Assembly: GCF_033366695.1 (NCBI RefSeq)
Contig: NZ_JAOBTQ010000001.1
Coordinates: 4,526,001 to 4,590,000, forward strand
Direction: 5' to 3'
Source: Streptomyces sp. SCL15-4
GTDB lineage: Bacteria > Actinomycetota > Actinomycetes > Streptomycetales > Streptomycetaceae
Length of the DNA: 64,000 bases
Below are positions 56,598-64,000 of the stretch, piece by piece (the stretch's first letter is position 1; each line of letters begins with the position of its first letter). The notes beneath the pieces were generated by a model. The model had not been told where the DNA came from. It saw only the letters and a program-made list of their open reading frames with translations, and searched no databases. Both the position numbers and the translations under genes were made by a program.

Positions 56598-57596
56598 CTA
56601 CAGGGCCACCAGCTTCACTATGCCGAAGGCCAGGGCCGCGACCAGGGCGGCGGCCGGCATCGTGATGAACCAGCCGAGGACGATGTTCTTGGCCACGCCC
56701 CAGCGGACCGCGTTGACCCGCTTGGTCGCGCCCACGCCCATGATCGCCGAGGTGATGACATGGGTGGTGGAGATCGGCGCCTTGAAGATGAACGCGGTCG
56801 TGAACATGATCGAGGCGCCGGTGGCCTCCGCCGCGAATCCCTGCGGCGGGTCCAGCTCGATGATCTTGCGGCCGAGCGTGCGCATGATCCGCCAGCCGCC
56901 GGCGTACGTGCCCAGGGACAGCATCACCGCGCAGACGATCTTCACCCAGACCGGGATCGGGTCGCCGAACGTCTCGTGGCCGGAAATGACCAGGGCCAGC
57001 ACCACGACGCCCATCGTCTTCTGGGCGTCCTGGAGGCCGTGGCCGAGGGCCATGCCGGCGGCGGAGACGGTCTGCGCGATGCGGAAGCCCCGCTTGGCCT
57101 TGTGCGGGTTGGACCGCCGGAACAGCCACATGATCGCCGTCATGACCAGGTAGCCGACGATCAGGCCGACGAACGGGGAGACGAACATCGGGATGACGAC
57201 CTTCTCCAGCACCCCGCTCCACAGCACGTCCGTGCCGCCCGCCAGGGCCGCCCCCACCATGCCGCCGAACAGCGCGTGCGAGGAGGACGACGGCAGGCCG
57301 TAGTACCAGGTGACCAGGTTCCAGACGATCGCGCCGACCAGTGCCGCGAAGAGGATGCCCATCCCCGTCGAGCCGTGTGGCGTCTCGATCAGGCCCTCGC
57401 TGACCGTCTTGGCGACGCCGGAGCCTAGGAAGGCGCCGGCCAGGTTCATCACGGCCGCCATGGCGAGGGCCGCCCGCGGGGTCAGCGCGCGCGTCGACAC
57501 CGACGTGGCGATGGCGTTCGCGGAGTCGTGGAAGCCGTTCGTGTACGTGAAGAAGAGCGCGACCGCGACGGTCACGATCAGGGCGAAGGTGTCCAT
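56598..57596 (-). CDS. pitH1: Low-affinity inorganic phosphate transporter (PiT family)
   Basis: A 332-residue membrane protein with about 10 helices and the PiT signature GFHDSANAIATS at 21-32, repeated in degenerate form in the second half. It imports metal-phosphate by proton symport at high phosphate. It starts 7 bases after the PhoU-like gene stops, so both form an operon; from memory this corresponds to pitH1 (SCO4138) of S. coelicolor. No PHO box is seen upstream of the pair. Confidence 0.93.
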   Translation of the reverse strand: MDTFALIVTVAVALFFTYTNGFHDSANAIATSVSTRALTPRAALAMAAVMNLAGAFLGSGVAKTVSEGLIETPHGSTGMGILFAALVGAIVWNLVTWYYGLPSSSSHALFGGMVGAALAGGTDVLWSGVLEKVVIPMFVSPFVGLIVGYLVMTAIMWLFRRSNPHKAKRGFRIAQTVSAAGMALGHGLQDAQKTMGVVVLALVISGHETFGDPIPVWVKIVCAVMLSLGTYAGGWRIMRTLGRKIIELDPPQGFAAEATGASIMFTTAFIFKAPISTTHVITSAIMGVGATKRVNAVRWGVAKNIVLGWFITMPAAALVAALAFGIVKLVAL

Positions 57597-57603
57597 CGAC
57601 GCC

Positions 57604-58224
57604 TCAGGACTCCTTGACGGCGATGGTCTCCACCGTGTTCGCCACGTGCTCGAAAGCGTCCGCCGCCTCTTCCAGGACGTCCACGATCTGCTTGAGCTTC
57701 AGCACCTCGATGGCGTCGTACTTGCCGTTGAAGAGGTGGGCGAGCAGCTTGCGGTGGATCTGGTCGGCCTGGTTCTCCAGCCGGTTGACCTCGATCCAGT
57801 ACTCGGTGAGGTTGTCCATGGTGCGGAGGTTCGGCATGGCCTCCGCCGTCAGCTCCGCCGCGCGGGCCAGGACCTCGATCTGCTGCTCGACGCCCTTGGG
57901 CAGTTCCTCGACGTTGTAGAGGACGACCAGGTCGACGGCCTCCTCCATGAAGTCCATGATGTCGTCCAGGGAGCCGGCGAGGGTGTAGATGTCCTCCCGG
58001 TCGAACGGCGTGATGAACGAGGAGTTCAGCTGGTGGAAGATCGCGTGCGTGGCGTCGTCACCTGCGTGTTCCGCGGCCCGCATACGCTCTGCGATCTCGG
58101 CCCGGGCGGAGGAGTCCGCCCCGAGCAGTTCCATCAGGAGTTTCGAGCCCGTGACGATGTTGTCCGCGGACGCGGCGAACATGTCGTAGAAGCTCGTCTC
58201 CCTGGGGGTCAGACGAAAGCGCAC
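57604..58224 (-). CDS. PhoU-like DUF47 protein
   Basis: A 206-residue all-helical protein of the DUF47/PhoU-like family (MRFRLTPRETSFYDMF start, DREDIYTLAGSLDDIMDFMEEA region). Such proteins are encoded with PiT transporters and are thought to restrain them or couple them to signalling. It is first in the two-gene operon with the Pit transporter. It is distinct from the classic PhoU that accompanies phoRP. Confidence 0.9.
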   Translation of the reverse strand: MRFRLTPRETSFYDMFAASADNIVTGSKLLMELLGADSSARAEIAERMRAAEHAGDDATHAIFHQLNSSFITPFDREDIYTLAGSLDDIMDFMEEAVDLVVLYNVEELPKGVEQQIEVLARAAELTAEAMPNLRTMDNLTEYWIEVNRLENQADQIHRKLLAHLFNGKYDAIEVLKLKQIVDVLEEAADAFEHVANTVETIAVKES

Positions 58225-58379
58225 GTGGGGTCCTCGGGGTGCTTCGGTTTCGGTCAGGCTGATGCTAGGCGCATCATCCGGCCACGGCTAACGGGCCGCA
58301 TCCCAGTGTCGCCCATCGGGCAGTGTGATGAGCACAGGGGCGTACGAAGGCGCCCTTACCCCGCAAAGTTCGTTACCAT

Positions 58380-58396
58380 ATACCCAGTAGGGGTAT
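58380..58396 (+). promoter_or_regulatory. CsoR-type operator
   Basis: ATACCC-agtag-GGGTAT is a perfect 6-base inverted repeat of the G-tract type recognised by copper-sensing CsoR repressors. It lies 43 bases upstream of the csoR GTG and would provide autoregulation. Confidence 0.8.
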
Positions 58397-58439
58397 CTGT
58401 CCCTTTTGTCCGCAACTCGTCCCGAGACGGAGGCCCGCG

Positions 58440-58745
58440 GTGACGACGACCGAGGCCGGCGCCACGCACGGCTACCACAAGCAGAAGGACGAGCACCTCA
58501 AGCGGCTGCGCCGCATCGAGGGGCAGATCCGCGGGTTGCAGCGGATGGTGGACGAGGACACCTACTGCATCGACATACTCACGCAGGTCTCCGCCTCCAC
58601 CAAGGCCCTGCAGTCCTTCGCGCTCCAGCTGCTGGAGGAGCACCTGCGGCACTGCGTGGCGGACGCGGCCCTCAAGGGCGGCGACGAGATCGACGCGAAG
58701 GTGGACGAGGCGACGAAGGCGATCGGCCGGCTGCTGCGCACCTGA
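58440..58745 (+). CDS. csoR: Copper-sensing repressor CsoR
   Basis: A 101-residue all-helical repressor starting at GTG. The Cu(I) ligands are in place: Cys43, His68 and Cys72, with the basic DNA-contacting segment RLRRIEGQIRGL. Copper binding releases DNA. No copper ATPase or chaperone gene is next to it, so its regulon is elsewhere; the operator in its own promoter shows autoregulation. In S. lividans and S. coelicolor csoR sits at the same place between the phosphate genes, as I recall. Confidence 0.94.
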   Translation: MTTTEAGATHGYHKQKDEHLKRLRRIEGQIRGLQRMVDEDTYCIDILTQVSASTKALQSFALQLLEEHLRHCVADAALKGGDEIDAKVDEATKAIGRLLRT

Positions 58746-58769
58746 GCGGTGCGGCGGCGCGGGCCGCGC

Positions 58770-58940
58770 TCAGCTGCGGTCGCGCTCCTCGGCGACGCGC
58801 AGGACCGCGTCGATGCTCTCCAGGCTGAGCCGGTCCTCGGCGGCCGAGGCCGCGATGATCAGCTCGCCGCAGAGTTCGATCTCGGCGAGGGCCACGTGGT
58901 CCTGAACCGCCGTGCCGCCGACCGGAGCCACCCGCCTCAC
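58770..58940 (-). CDS. Conserved small protein
   Basis: A 56-residue protein starting at GTG 58940 behind GGGAAGAG. Sequence: VRRVAPVGGTAVQDHV, then AEIELCGELIIAASAAEDRL and a C-terminal helix. I recall similar short proteins in other Streptomyces at this position but no function. It looks like a soluble helical protein with a single Cys. It converges with csoR. Confidence 0.65.
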   Translation of the reverse strand: MRRVAPVGGTAVQDHVALAEIELCGELIIAASAAEDRLSLESIDAVLRVAEERDRS

Positions 58941-59050
58941 CTCTTCCCTGCCGTCACCGCTTCCTAGGGTAGGCAGCGGTCCGCACACCGCGCATGGCAC
59001 GGACGGGCTACTTACAAAAGGGCCGTCTGGGACTAGTGACCGGCCGGAAA

Positions 59051-59905
59051 TCAGCCGCTCTTGCCGGGCTCGTCCCCGGCGACCCGGCCCGTGTAGATGT
59101 CCGCCGGGGCCGGCAGCCGGATGTCCGCGCCCACGCCGAAGTCGTACAGCAGCAGCGTGGAGGCGACCGCGACGGTGGCCTTGGCGTGGCCGTTGACGAA
59201 GCTGAAGCGCTGCCGGAGCTTGCGGACGCGGCCCTGGTCGTCCAGGTAGGCGTCGAACGGCACCCGGGCCGTGGCGAACCCTTTCGCCGCCGCGGCCAGC
59301 GCCGCCCGGGTCCCGGCCGGGGCGTACCGGGCGGCGCGGCCGAGGTCGGCGGTGCCCCGGTAGTGGCGTACGGCCGTCCCGGCCACCTCGGTGCGGTCCA
59401 CGAAGGCCGCCTCGACGGTGCCGCGCAGCAGCTCGGCCGCCGCGTACGGGTCGGTGGCGCCGCCGGTCACCAGGTTGCCGTCGGACAGCGTCGCGGTCTC
59501 CACCCGCACCCATTTGCCGGCGGGCACGCCCGCGCCCCGGTTCTTCATGTACAGCGCGGCCGGGGTGAGGAGTTCGGTGATGGGCCGGTGCCCGGAGGCT
59601 CCGGTGGGGCCGGCGGGGAGCATCACGGTGAGCCGGCCGAGGCGGCGGCGGTAGTCGTAGACACCCCGGCCGCGGATGGTGACCCGGGTGCCGCCGGTGG
59701 CCATCTCCATGGAGGTGCCGGCCTTGGAGCTGCCCGCGTCCCGCAGCGCCTCGGCGGCCCGGTGCAGCACGCCCACGGCGTCGCCCGCGCCCTTGACGTC
59801 CTCGGCGGCGGCCCCGCTGCCGGAACAGCCGGCGGCGCCGGCCCCGAGGAGGATGCCGAGCGCGGCGAGCGTGCCGCCCGCGCGCCTGTGCTGCCGCCGA
59901 TCCAT
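59051..59905 (-). CDS. Lipoprotein of LppX/LprAFG-like fold
   Basis: A 284-residue predicted lipoprotein; signal peptide with lipobox GAGAAGC about residue 27. The mature domain (strands such as MEMATGGTRVTIRGRGVYDY and KATVAVASTLLLYDFG) resembles the half-barrel lipid-binding fold of mycobacterial LppX/LprG and LolA-like proteins. It may carry a lipid or glycolipid at the cell surface. The ATG at 59905 follows a GGGGGTAGGCAGG run; the frame opens further to 60022. Confidence 0.78.
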   Translation of the reverse strand: MDRRQHRRAGGTLAALGILLGAGAAGCSGSGAAAEDVKGAGDAVGVLHRAAEALRDAGSSKAGTSMEMATGGTRVTIRGRGVYDYRRRLGRLTVMLPAGPTGASGHRPITELLTPAALYMKNRGAGVPAGKWVRVETATLSDGNLVTGGATDPYAAAELLRGTVEAAFVDRTEVAGTAVRHYRGTADLGRAARYAPAGTRAALAAAAKGFATARVPFDAYLDDQGRVRKLRQRFSFVNGHAKATVAVASTLLLYDFGVGADIRLPAPADIYTGRVAGDEPGKSG

Positions 59906-60015
59906 CGCCTGCCTACCCCCAGCCGGTGTGTCCGTCACGGGCCTCCCGTTGTCCGGATAACGACGGCTGGGGAGCGCCGTCACGCGCCGCGGACGCGCTC
60001 GGTACGGTGGTCGGC

Positions 60016-60180
60016 GTGGCACTCACCCCGGCGCAGCAGGACGGGCGGGAACACCGCACCTCGACGACCGAACAGGGCCGCTTCTGCGTGGCCCGCTGCA
60101 CCTGCGGCTGGCGCGGCCCGGCCCGCCGCGCCCGCAGCCAGGCCCGCACGGACGCGGAGACCCACGCACCGGCCGGCTGA
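60016..60180 (+). CDS. Small Cys/Arg-rich protein, probably leaderless
   Basis: A 54-residue protein starting at GTG 60016 (VALTPAQQDG). The core GRFCVARCTCGWRGPARRAR holds three Cys and many Arg, so zinc or nucleic-acid binding is possible. TACGGT at 60003 lies about 13 bases upstream of the GTG at the place of a -10 box, and no ribosome site exists, which suggests a leaderless transcript. Similar short proteins occur in Streptomyces genomes as far as I recall; function unknown. Confidence 0.6.
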   Translation: MALTPAQQDGREHRTSTTEQGRFCVARCTCGWRGPARRARSQARTDAETHAPAG

Positions 60181-60306
60181 ACGGCCCCGGGGGCGCGGAG
60201 CGCGTCCCGCCGTCCCCGTCCCCGTGCCCGGCGGTTCGGCCGGGCGAGGTGATCTTGGTCCCGTCGTTCTTCGCGGCTTCTGCGGGGCCGCCCGGAGGCG
60301 GTGGGC

Positions 60307-60732
60307 TCAGGTTCGCCGTTCCGTGTGTCCGGTGGGTCGGTCCAGGGCGTCCACCAGTTCTCGGTCGCGGGGCTGGGTCAGGCGGGCCCGGGCGGCGGAC
60401 GGGGTGAGCCAGAGGATGCGGTCCACCTCGTGGTTCGGGAGGAAGTGGCCGGAAACCGCCTCGGCGGCCCAGTACCGCACCCGCTTGAGGCGGCCGTCGG
60501 CCGCGTAGCAGACGGAGGGCAGCTCACCACCGGGCTCGGCGGTGTACCCGGTCTCCTCCGCGACCTCGCGCAGCGCCCCGGCGAGCGGGTCCTCGCCCCG
60601 CTTCAGCTTGCCCTTGGGATGGGACCAGTCGTCGTACTTGGGCCGGTGCACCAGGCAGATCTCCAGGGCGCCGGTGAACGGTGAGCGGCGCCACAGGACG
60701 CAGCCGGCCGCCTGGACCACGGTGCCGGCCAT
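60307..60732 (-). CDS. Nudix hydrolase (MutT-like)
   Basis: A 141-residue enzyme with the Nudix box GEDPLAGALREVAEETGY intact (GX5EX7REVXEEXGY). It hydrolyses nucleoside diphosphates linked to another moiety; related small MutT proteins next to ppk have been proposed to act on 8-oxo-GTP or polyphosphate-linked nucleotides. The ATG at 60732 follows GGGAGA; a possible ATG at 60759 would overlap the CHAD gene stop by 11 bases. Third gene of the ppk-CHAD-nudix run. Confidence 0.9.
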   Translation of the reverse strand: MAGTVVQAAGCVLWRRSPFTGALEICLVHRPKYDDWSHPKGKLKRGEDPLAGALREVAEETGYTAEPGGELPSVCYAADGRLKRVRYWAAEAVSGHFLPNHEVDRILWLTPSAARARLTQPRDRELVDALDRPTGHTERRT

Positions 60733-60748
60733 GCCGTCTCCCGCCGGA

Positions 60749-61879
60749 TCAGGGCGCATGCACGGCCTGCTTCTGCCAGGCCTGCTGGAAGGCGAACCGG
60801 GCCGCCTCCACCTCGTGCCGCTGGTCGGCGTGGAGCACGCCGAGGGCGTAGGCGGTGGCCGGGGTGATCCGGGGCGTACGGGCCGCCTGGGCCGCCGCCG
60901 CTGCCGCCTCCGAGGCGTCCCGGTGCCGGTTCAGCGCCTGCCCGGCCGTCAGCAGCCGTACGTCCAGCGGCGCGTTGCCGCCGTGCAGCACCTCGCGGGC
61001 GTACCGGTACAGCCGCAGCAGCAGCCGGACCTGGTGCCAGGGGCCGTCCTGGGGGTGCGGGGACGGCTCCGGGGACAGGCCGTGGACCAGGGCCTCCGCG
61101 TTGTAGGGGTGGCCGGCGGTGACCAGGGGCAGCGCGGCGACGGCGTCCGTGAGGCGTTCCTCGGCGGCGGCGGCCAGCGGGCCCAGCCCGGTGCCGGGCG
61201 CGGCCGGGGTGAGCGGGACCTCGCTGGCGAGGACGGCGACCTTGTCGGCCACCGCGTGGAAGCGGGAGGAGCCGAGGGCCTGGAGCGCCGTGGAGTGGGC
61301 GCGGGTGCGGGCCAGGGTGAGCTGGCGTTCGAGCAGGGCGCCGGCCTTGGCGGCGCCGACGGTGAGGGTGCCGCGCTCCGGCGGTGCCGTGGCGTACGCC
61401 GGCCCGCCGGGGTGCGCCGCCTTGCCGGAGAGGGACCGGCCGCCCACCGCCATCGCGTCGACCGCCGGCACGGGCAGCGCCGTCACACCGGAGAGTCGGT
61501 GCAGCGCCAGCAACAGCCGCTCCAGCCGGGCCTGGTAGGCGTGCTCCAGGCCCAGGGTGCCGGACAGCCACGCCAGTTCGGGCCGGATCTCCTCCGACCA
61601 GCCGGGGTCCAGGAGCGGGCGGAAGGTGTGCAGGCTGCCGCTGATGCGGCGGGCCGAACGGCGCAGGGCGCGCGCCGCGTCGACGGAGTCCTCCGCGCCG
61701 TCGCCCGCCACGCCCGTACCCGCGCGCACCCCGGCGCTCCCGCCGTTGCCGCCGGTCTCCCGGTGCAGGCGCAGGGCGCGGAGGAACTCCGTGGCCTGGG
61801 CGCGCAGGTAGTGCGCGAGTGCGTCTCCCGTCGCCTCCTCGGCCGTGGGGTCCGTCTGGTCAAGGTGTCGCTGTGCCAC
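60749..61879 (-). CDS. CHAD-domain protein
   Basis: A 376-residue helical, His/Arg-rich protein with a CHAD domain ([20 protein letters not shown]; second helical repeat with [16 protein letters not shown]). CHAD domains bind polyphosphate granules. It overlaps the ppk stop by 20 bases, so it is translationally coupled to polyphosphate kinase and probably acts on its product. The segment around residues 40-70 is Gly/Ala-rich and likely disordered. Confidence 0.9.
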   Translation of the reverse strand: MAQRHLDQTDPTAEEATGDALAHYLRAQATEFLRALRLHRETGGNGGSAGVRAGTGVAGDGAEDSVDAARALRRSARRISGSLHTFRPLLDPGWSEEIRPELAWLSGTLGLEHAYQARLERLLLALHRLSGVTALPVPAVDAMAVGGRSLSGKAAHPGGPAYATAPPERGTLTVGAAKAGALLERQLTLARTRAHSTALQALGSSRFHAVADKVAVLASEVPLTPAAPGTGLGPLAAAAEERLTDAVAALPLVTAGHPYNAEALVHGLSPEPSPHPQDGPWHQVRLLLRLYRYAREVLHGGNAPLDVRLLTAGQALNRHRDASEAAAAAAQAARTPRITPATAYALGVLHADQRHEVEAARFAFQQAWQKQAVHAP

Positions 61880-64000
61880 GCCGGCGCCTCCGGGCGTCTA
61901 TGAGCATCTCCTGGACGTTGCGCAGGGGTCCGCCGTCCCCGTCGTTCGCGTGCCGCGTCCACTCGCCGTCCGGGCCGAGGCGCCAGGAGGCGGTGGTGTC
62001 GGACATGCCGGTGTCCAGCAGCCGGTTGAGGGCTGCGCGGTGGCCGGGGTCGACGACCCGGACCAGGGCCTCTATCCGGCGGTCGAGGTTGCGGTGCATC
62101 ATGTCGGCGCTGCCGATCCACATCTCGGGTTCGCCGCCGTTGCCGAAGGCGAACACCCGGGAGTGTTCCAGGAAGCGGCCGAGGATGGAGCGGACCCTGA
62201 TGTTCTCCGACAGGCCGGTGACGCCGGGGCGTATCGCGCAGATGCCGCGCACCCACACGTCCACCGGCACGCCCGCCTGGGACGCGCGGTAGAGGGCGTC
62301 GATGAGCGCCTCGTCCACGATCGAGTTGACCTTGATCCGGACGAACGCCGGCCGGCCCGCGCGGTGGTGCTGGATCTCCTTGTGGACGCGGGAGACCAGG
62401 CCGTCGCGCAGCTTCTTGGGTGCCACCAGCAGACGGCGGTAGGTCTCCCGGCGGGAGTAGCCGGACAGCCGGTTGAACAGGTCGGAGAGGTCCGCGCCGA
62501 CCTGCGGGTCGGCGGTGAGCAGGCCGAGGTCCTCGTAGAGGCGGGCCGTCTTCGGGTGGTAGTTGCCGGTGCCGACGTGGCTGTAGCGGCGCAGGGTCTC
62601 GCCCTCCTGGCGCACCACCAGCGACAGCTTGCAGTGGGTCTTCAGCCCGACCAGGCCGTAGACGACGTGACAGCCGGACTCCTCCAGCTTGCGCGCCCAC
62701 TTGATGTTGGCGTGCTCGTCGAAGCGGGCCTTGATCTCGACCAGGACGAGGACCTGCTTGCCGGACTCGGCGGCGTCGATGAGCGCGTCGACTATGGGGG
62801 AGTCGCCGGAGGTCCGGTACAGGGTCTGCTTGATCGCGAGGACGTCCGGGTCGGCGGCGGCCTGCTCCAGGAAGGCCTGCACGGAGGTGGAGAAACTGTC
62901 GTAGGGGTGGTGCAGGAGCACGTCGCGGGCGCGCAGGGCGGCGAAGATGTCGGGCGGCGACGCCGACTCGACCTCGGCGAGGTCGCGGTGGGTGCCGGCG
63001 ATGAACTTCCGGTACTTCAGCTCCGGCCGGTCCAGCGAGTGGATGCGGAACAGGCCGGTGAGGTCCAGCGGGCCGGGCAGCGGGTACACCTCGGCCTCGG
63101 AGATCTTCAGCTCGCGCACCAGCAGGTCCAGCACCTCGCGGTCGATGGACTCCTCGACCTCCAGGCGCACCGGCGGGCCGAAGCGGCGCCGCATGAGTTC
63201 CTTCTCCAGGGCCTGGAGCAGGTTCTCGGTGTCGTCCTCCTCGACCTCCAGATCCTCGTTGCGGGTGATCCGGAAGGCGTGGTGCTCCAGGATCTCCATG
63301 CCCGGGAACAGCTCTTCGAGGTGGTTGGGGGCGGCGATGACGTCCTCGATGGGGACGTAGCGGCCCGGCGAGGCCTCCAGGAAGCGGGAGAGCAGCGGGG
63401 GCACCTTCACCCGGGCGAAGTGCTTGTGGCCGCTGACCGGGTTGCGCACGACGACGGCCAGGTTCAGCGAGAGGCCGGAGATGTACGGGAAGGGGTGCGC
63501 GGGGTCGACGGCCAGCGGGGTGAGGACGGGGAAGATCTGATTCCGGAACAGGGTGAACAGGCGGGCCTGTTCCTTCTCGGTCAGCTCCGTCCAGCGGACC
63601 AGGTGGATGCCCTCCTCGGCGAGCGCGGGGGCGACGTCCTCGTGGTAGCAGGCGGCGTGCCGGGCCATCAGCTCGCGGGAGCGGGCCCAGATCATCTCCA
63701 GCACCTCGCGCGGCTGGAGGCCGGAGGCGGAGCGGGTGGCGACGCCGGTGGCGATGCGGCGCTTGAGGCCGGCCACCCGGACCATGAAGAACTCGTCCAG
63801 GTTGCTGGCGAAGATGGCGAGGAAGTTCGCGCGTTCCAGCAGCGGGGTGTCCGGGTCCTCGGCCAGTTCCAGGACCCGCTCGTTGAAGGCGAGCCAGCTG
63901 CGCTCGCGGTCGAGGAAACGTCCCTGGGGCAGGGGGGCGCCGTCGGCCGGGGTCTCCTCGTACGCGTCGAGGTCCGCGTCGAGGTCGGGTGCCAGACCGG
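61860..64000 (-). CDS. ppk: Polyphosphate kinase PPK1 (5' end beyond the window)
   Basis: At least 712 residues are inside the window and the frame runs open across the right edge, so only a short N-terminal part is missing. The N-terminal domain ([38 protein letters not shown]) and the catalytic domains are visible, including [11 protein letters not shown] with the phosphorylated His and the metal-binding C-terminal segment. It makes polyphosphate from ATP reversibly. PHO-box control is known for ppk in Streptomyces but the promoter is outside the window. It overlaps the CHAD gene by 20 bases, forming the ppk-CHAD-nudix operon. Confidence 0.96.
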   Translation of the reverse strand, partial: GLAPDLDADLDAYEETPADGAPLPQGRFLDRERSWLAFNERVLELAEDPDTPLLERANFLAIFASNLDEFFMVRVAGLKRRIATGVATRSASGLQPREVLEMIWARSRELMARHAACYHEDVAPALAEEGIHLVRWTELTEKEQARLFTLFRNQIFPVLTPLAVDPAHPFPYISGLSLNLAVVVRNPVSGHKHFARVKVPPLLSRFLEASPGRYVPIEDVIAAPNHLEELFPGMEILEHHAFRITRNEDLEVEEDDTENLLQALEKELMRRRFGPPVRLEVEESIDREVLDLLVRELKISEAEVYPLPGPLDLTGLFRIHSLDRPELKYRKFIAGTHRDLAEVESASPPDIFAALRARDVLLHHPYDSFSTSVQAFLEQAAADPDVLAIKQTLYRTSGDSPIVDALIDAAESGKQVLVLVEIKARFDEHANIKWARKLEESGCHVVYGLVGLKTHCKLSLVVRQEGETLRRYSHVGTGNYHPKTARLYEDLGLLTADPQVGADLSDLFNRLSGYSRRETYRRLLVAPKKLRDGLVSRVHKEIQHHRAGRPAFVRIKVNSIVDEALIDALYRASQAGVPVDVWVRGICAIRPGVTGLSENIRVRSILGRFLEHSRVFAFGNGGEPEMWIGSADMMHRNLDRRIEALVRVVDPGHRAALNRLLDTGMSDTTASWRLGPDGEWTRHANDGDGGPLRNVQEMLIDARRRRRGTATP

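Overview
The window is high-GC actinobacterial DNA. Gene content and order point to a Streptomyces chromosome: an atrA-like TetR gene divergent from a type II NADH dehydrogenase, a six-gene cluster that looks like cmdABCDEF, the pst-pit-ppk phosphate block, csoR, a ydaO leader and an rrn operon with tandem promoters. From memory the order from about 12.7 kb to the right end follows the S. coelicolor SCO4109-SCO4145 region. No database search was run.

Layout. 1-2.56 kb is the right end of an integrative element: the tail of an unidentified protein, a small orphan gene, a tyrosine integrase, paired direct repeats and the 3' part of a tRNA-Lys gene serving as attachment site. 2.6-8.0 kb is a complete type I restriction-modification operon (hsdR-hsdM-hsdS, leftward). 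8.5-11.1 kb is a riboflavin-type cassette (ribA, a MarR regulator, a RibD with its two domains in reversed order) bearing three MarR-like palindromes, followed by an initiator tRNA. 11.4-18.8 kb holds a c-di-AMP riboswitch with an M23 endopeptidase, an aldo/keto reductase, a PrsW-type membrane protease, trmB, lhgO and a TPR-type regulator. 19.5-31.5 kb is regulator-rich: an asparagine-synthase-like protein without a glutaminase, a large SARP/AfsR-like regulator, an ECF sigma factor fused to a zinc-finger, membrane and NPCBM module, the atrA-like gene, ndh, and a PAS-PP2C-HATPase protein. 31.6-33.5 kb is a divergent MFS/MarR pair. 33.55-39.37 kb is a complete 16S-23S-5S rRNA operon without spacer tRNAs.

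40.0-47.1 kb is a leftward six-gene cluster. Its products resemble parts of a type IV secretion (T4SS) or conjugation machine: a coupling-protein-like protein with a degenerate P-loop, a VirB4-like ATPase split from its N-terminal membrane half, a TrbL/VirB6-like polytopic protein, a bitopic VirB8-like protein and a VirB2-like two-helix protein. No relaxase is present. Divergent from it lie a secreted trypsin-like protease and a membrane-anchored SLT plus NlpC/P60 wall hydrolase, which could open the wall for such a machine. This is the strongest candidate for an under-described system.

49.7-64 kb is devoted to phosphate: a PAP2 phosphatase, a bicovalent-FAD lipoprotein, a four-unit PHO box in front of pstSCAB, pit with a PhoU-like partner, then csoR with its own operator, three small or lipoprotein genes, and a Nudix-CHAD-ppk polyphosphate operon cut by the window edge.
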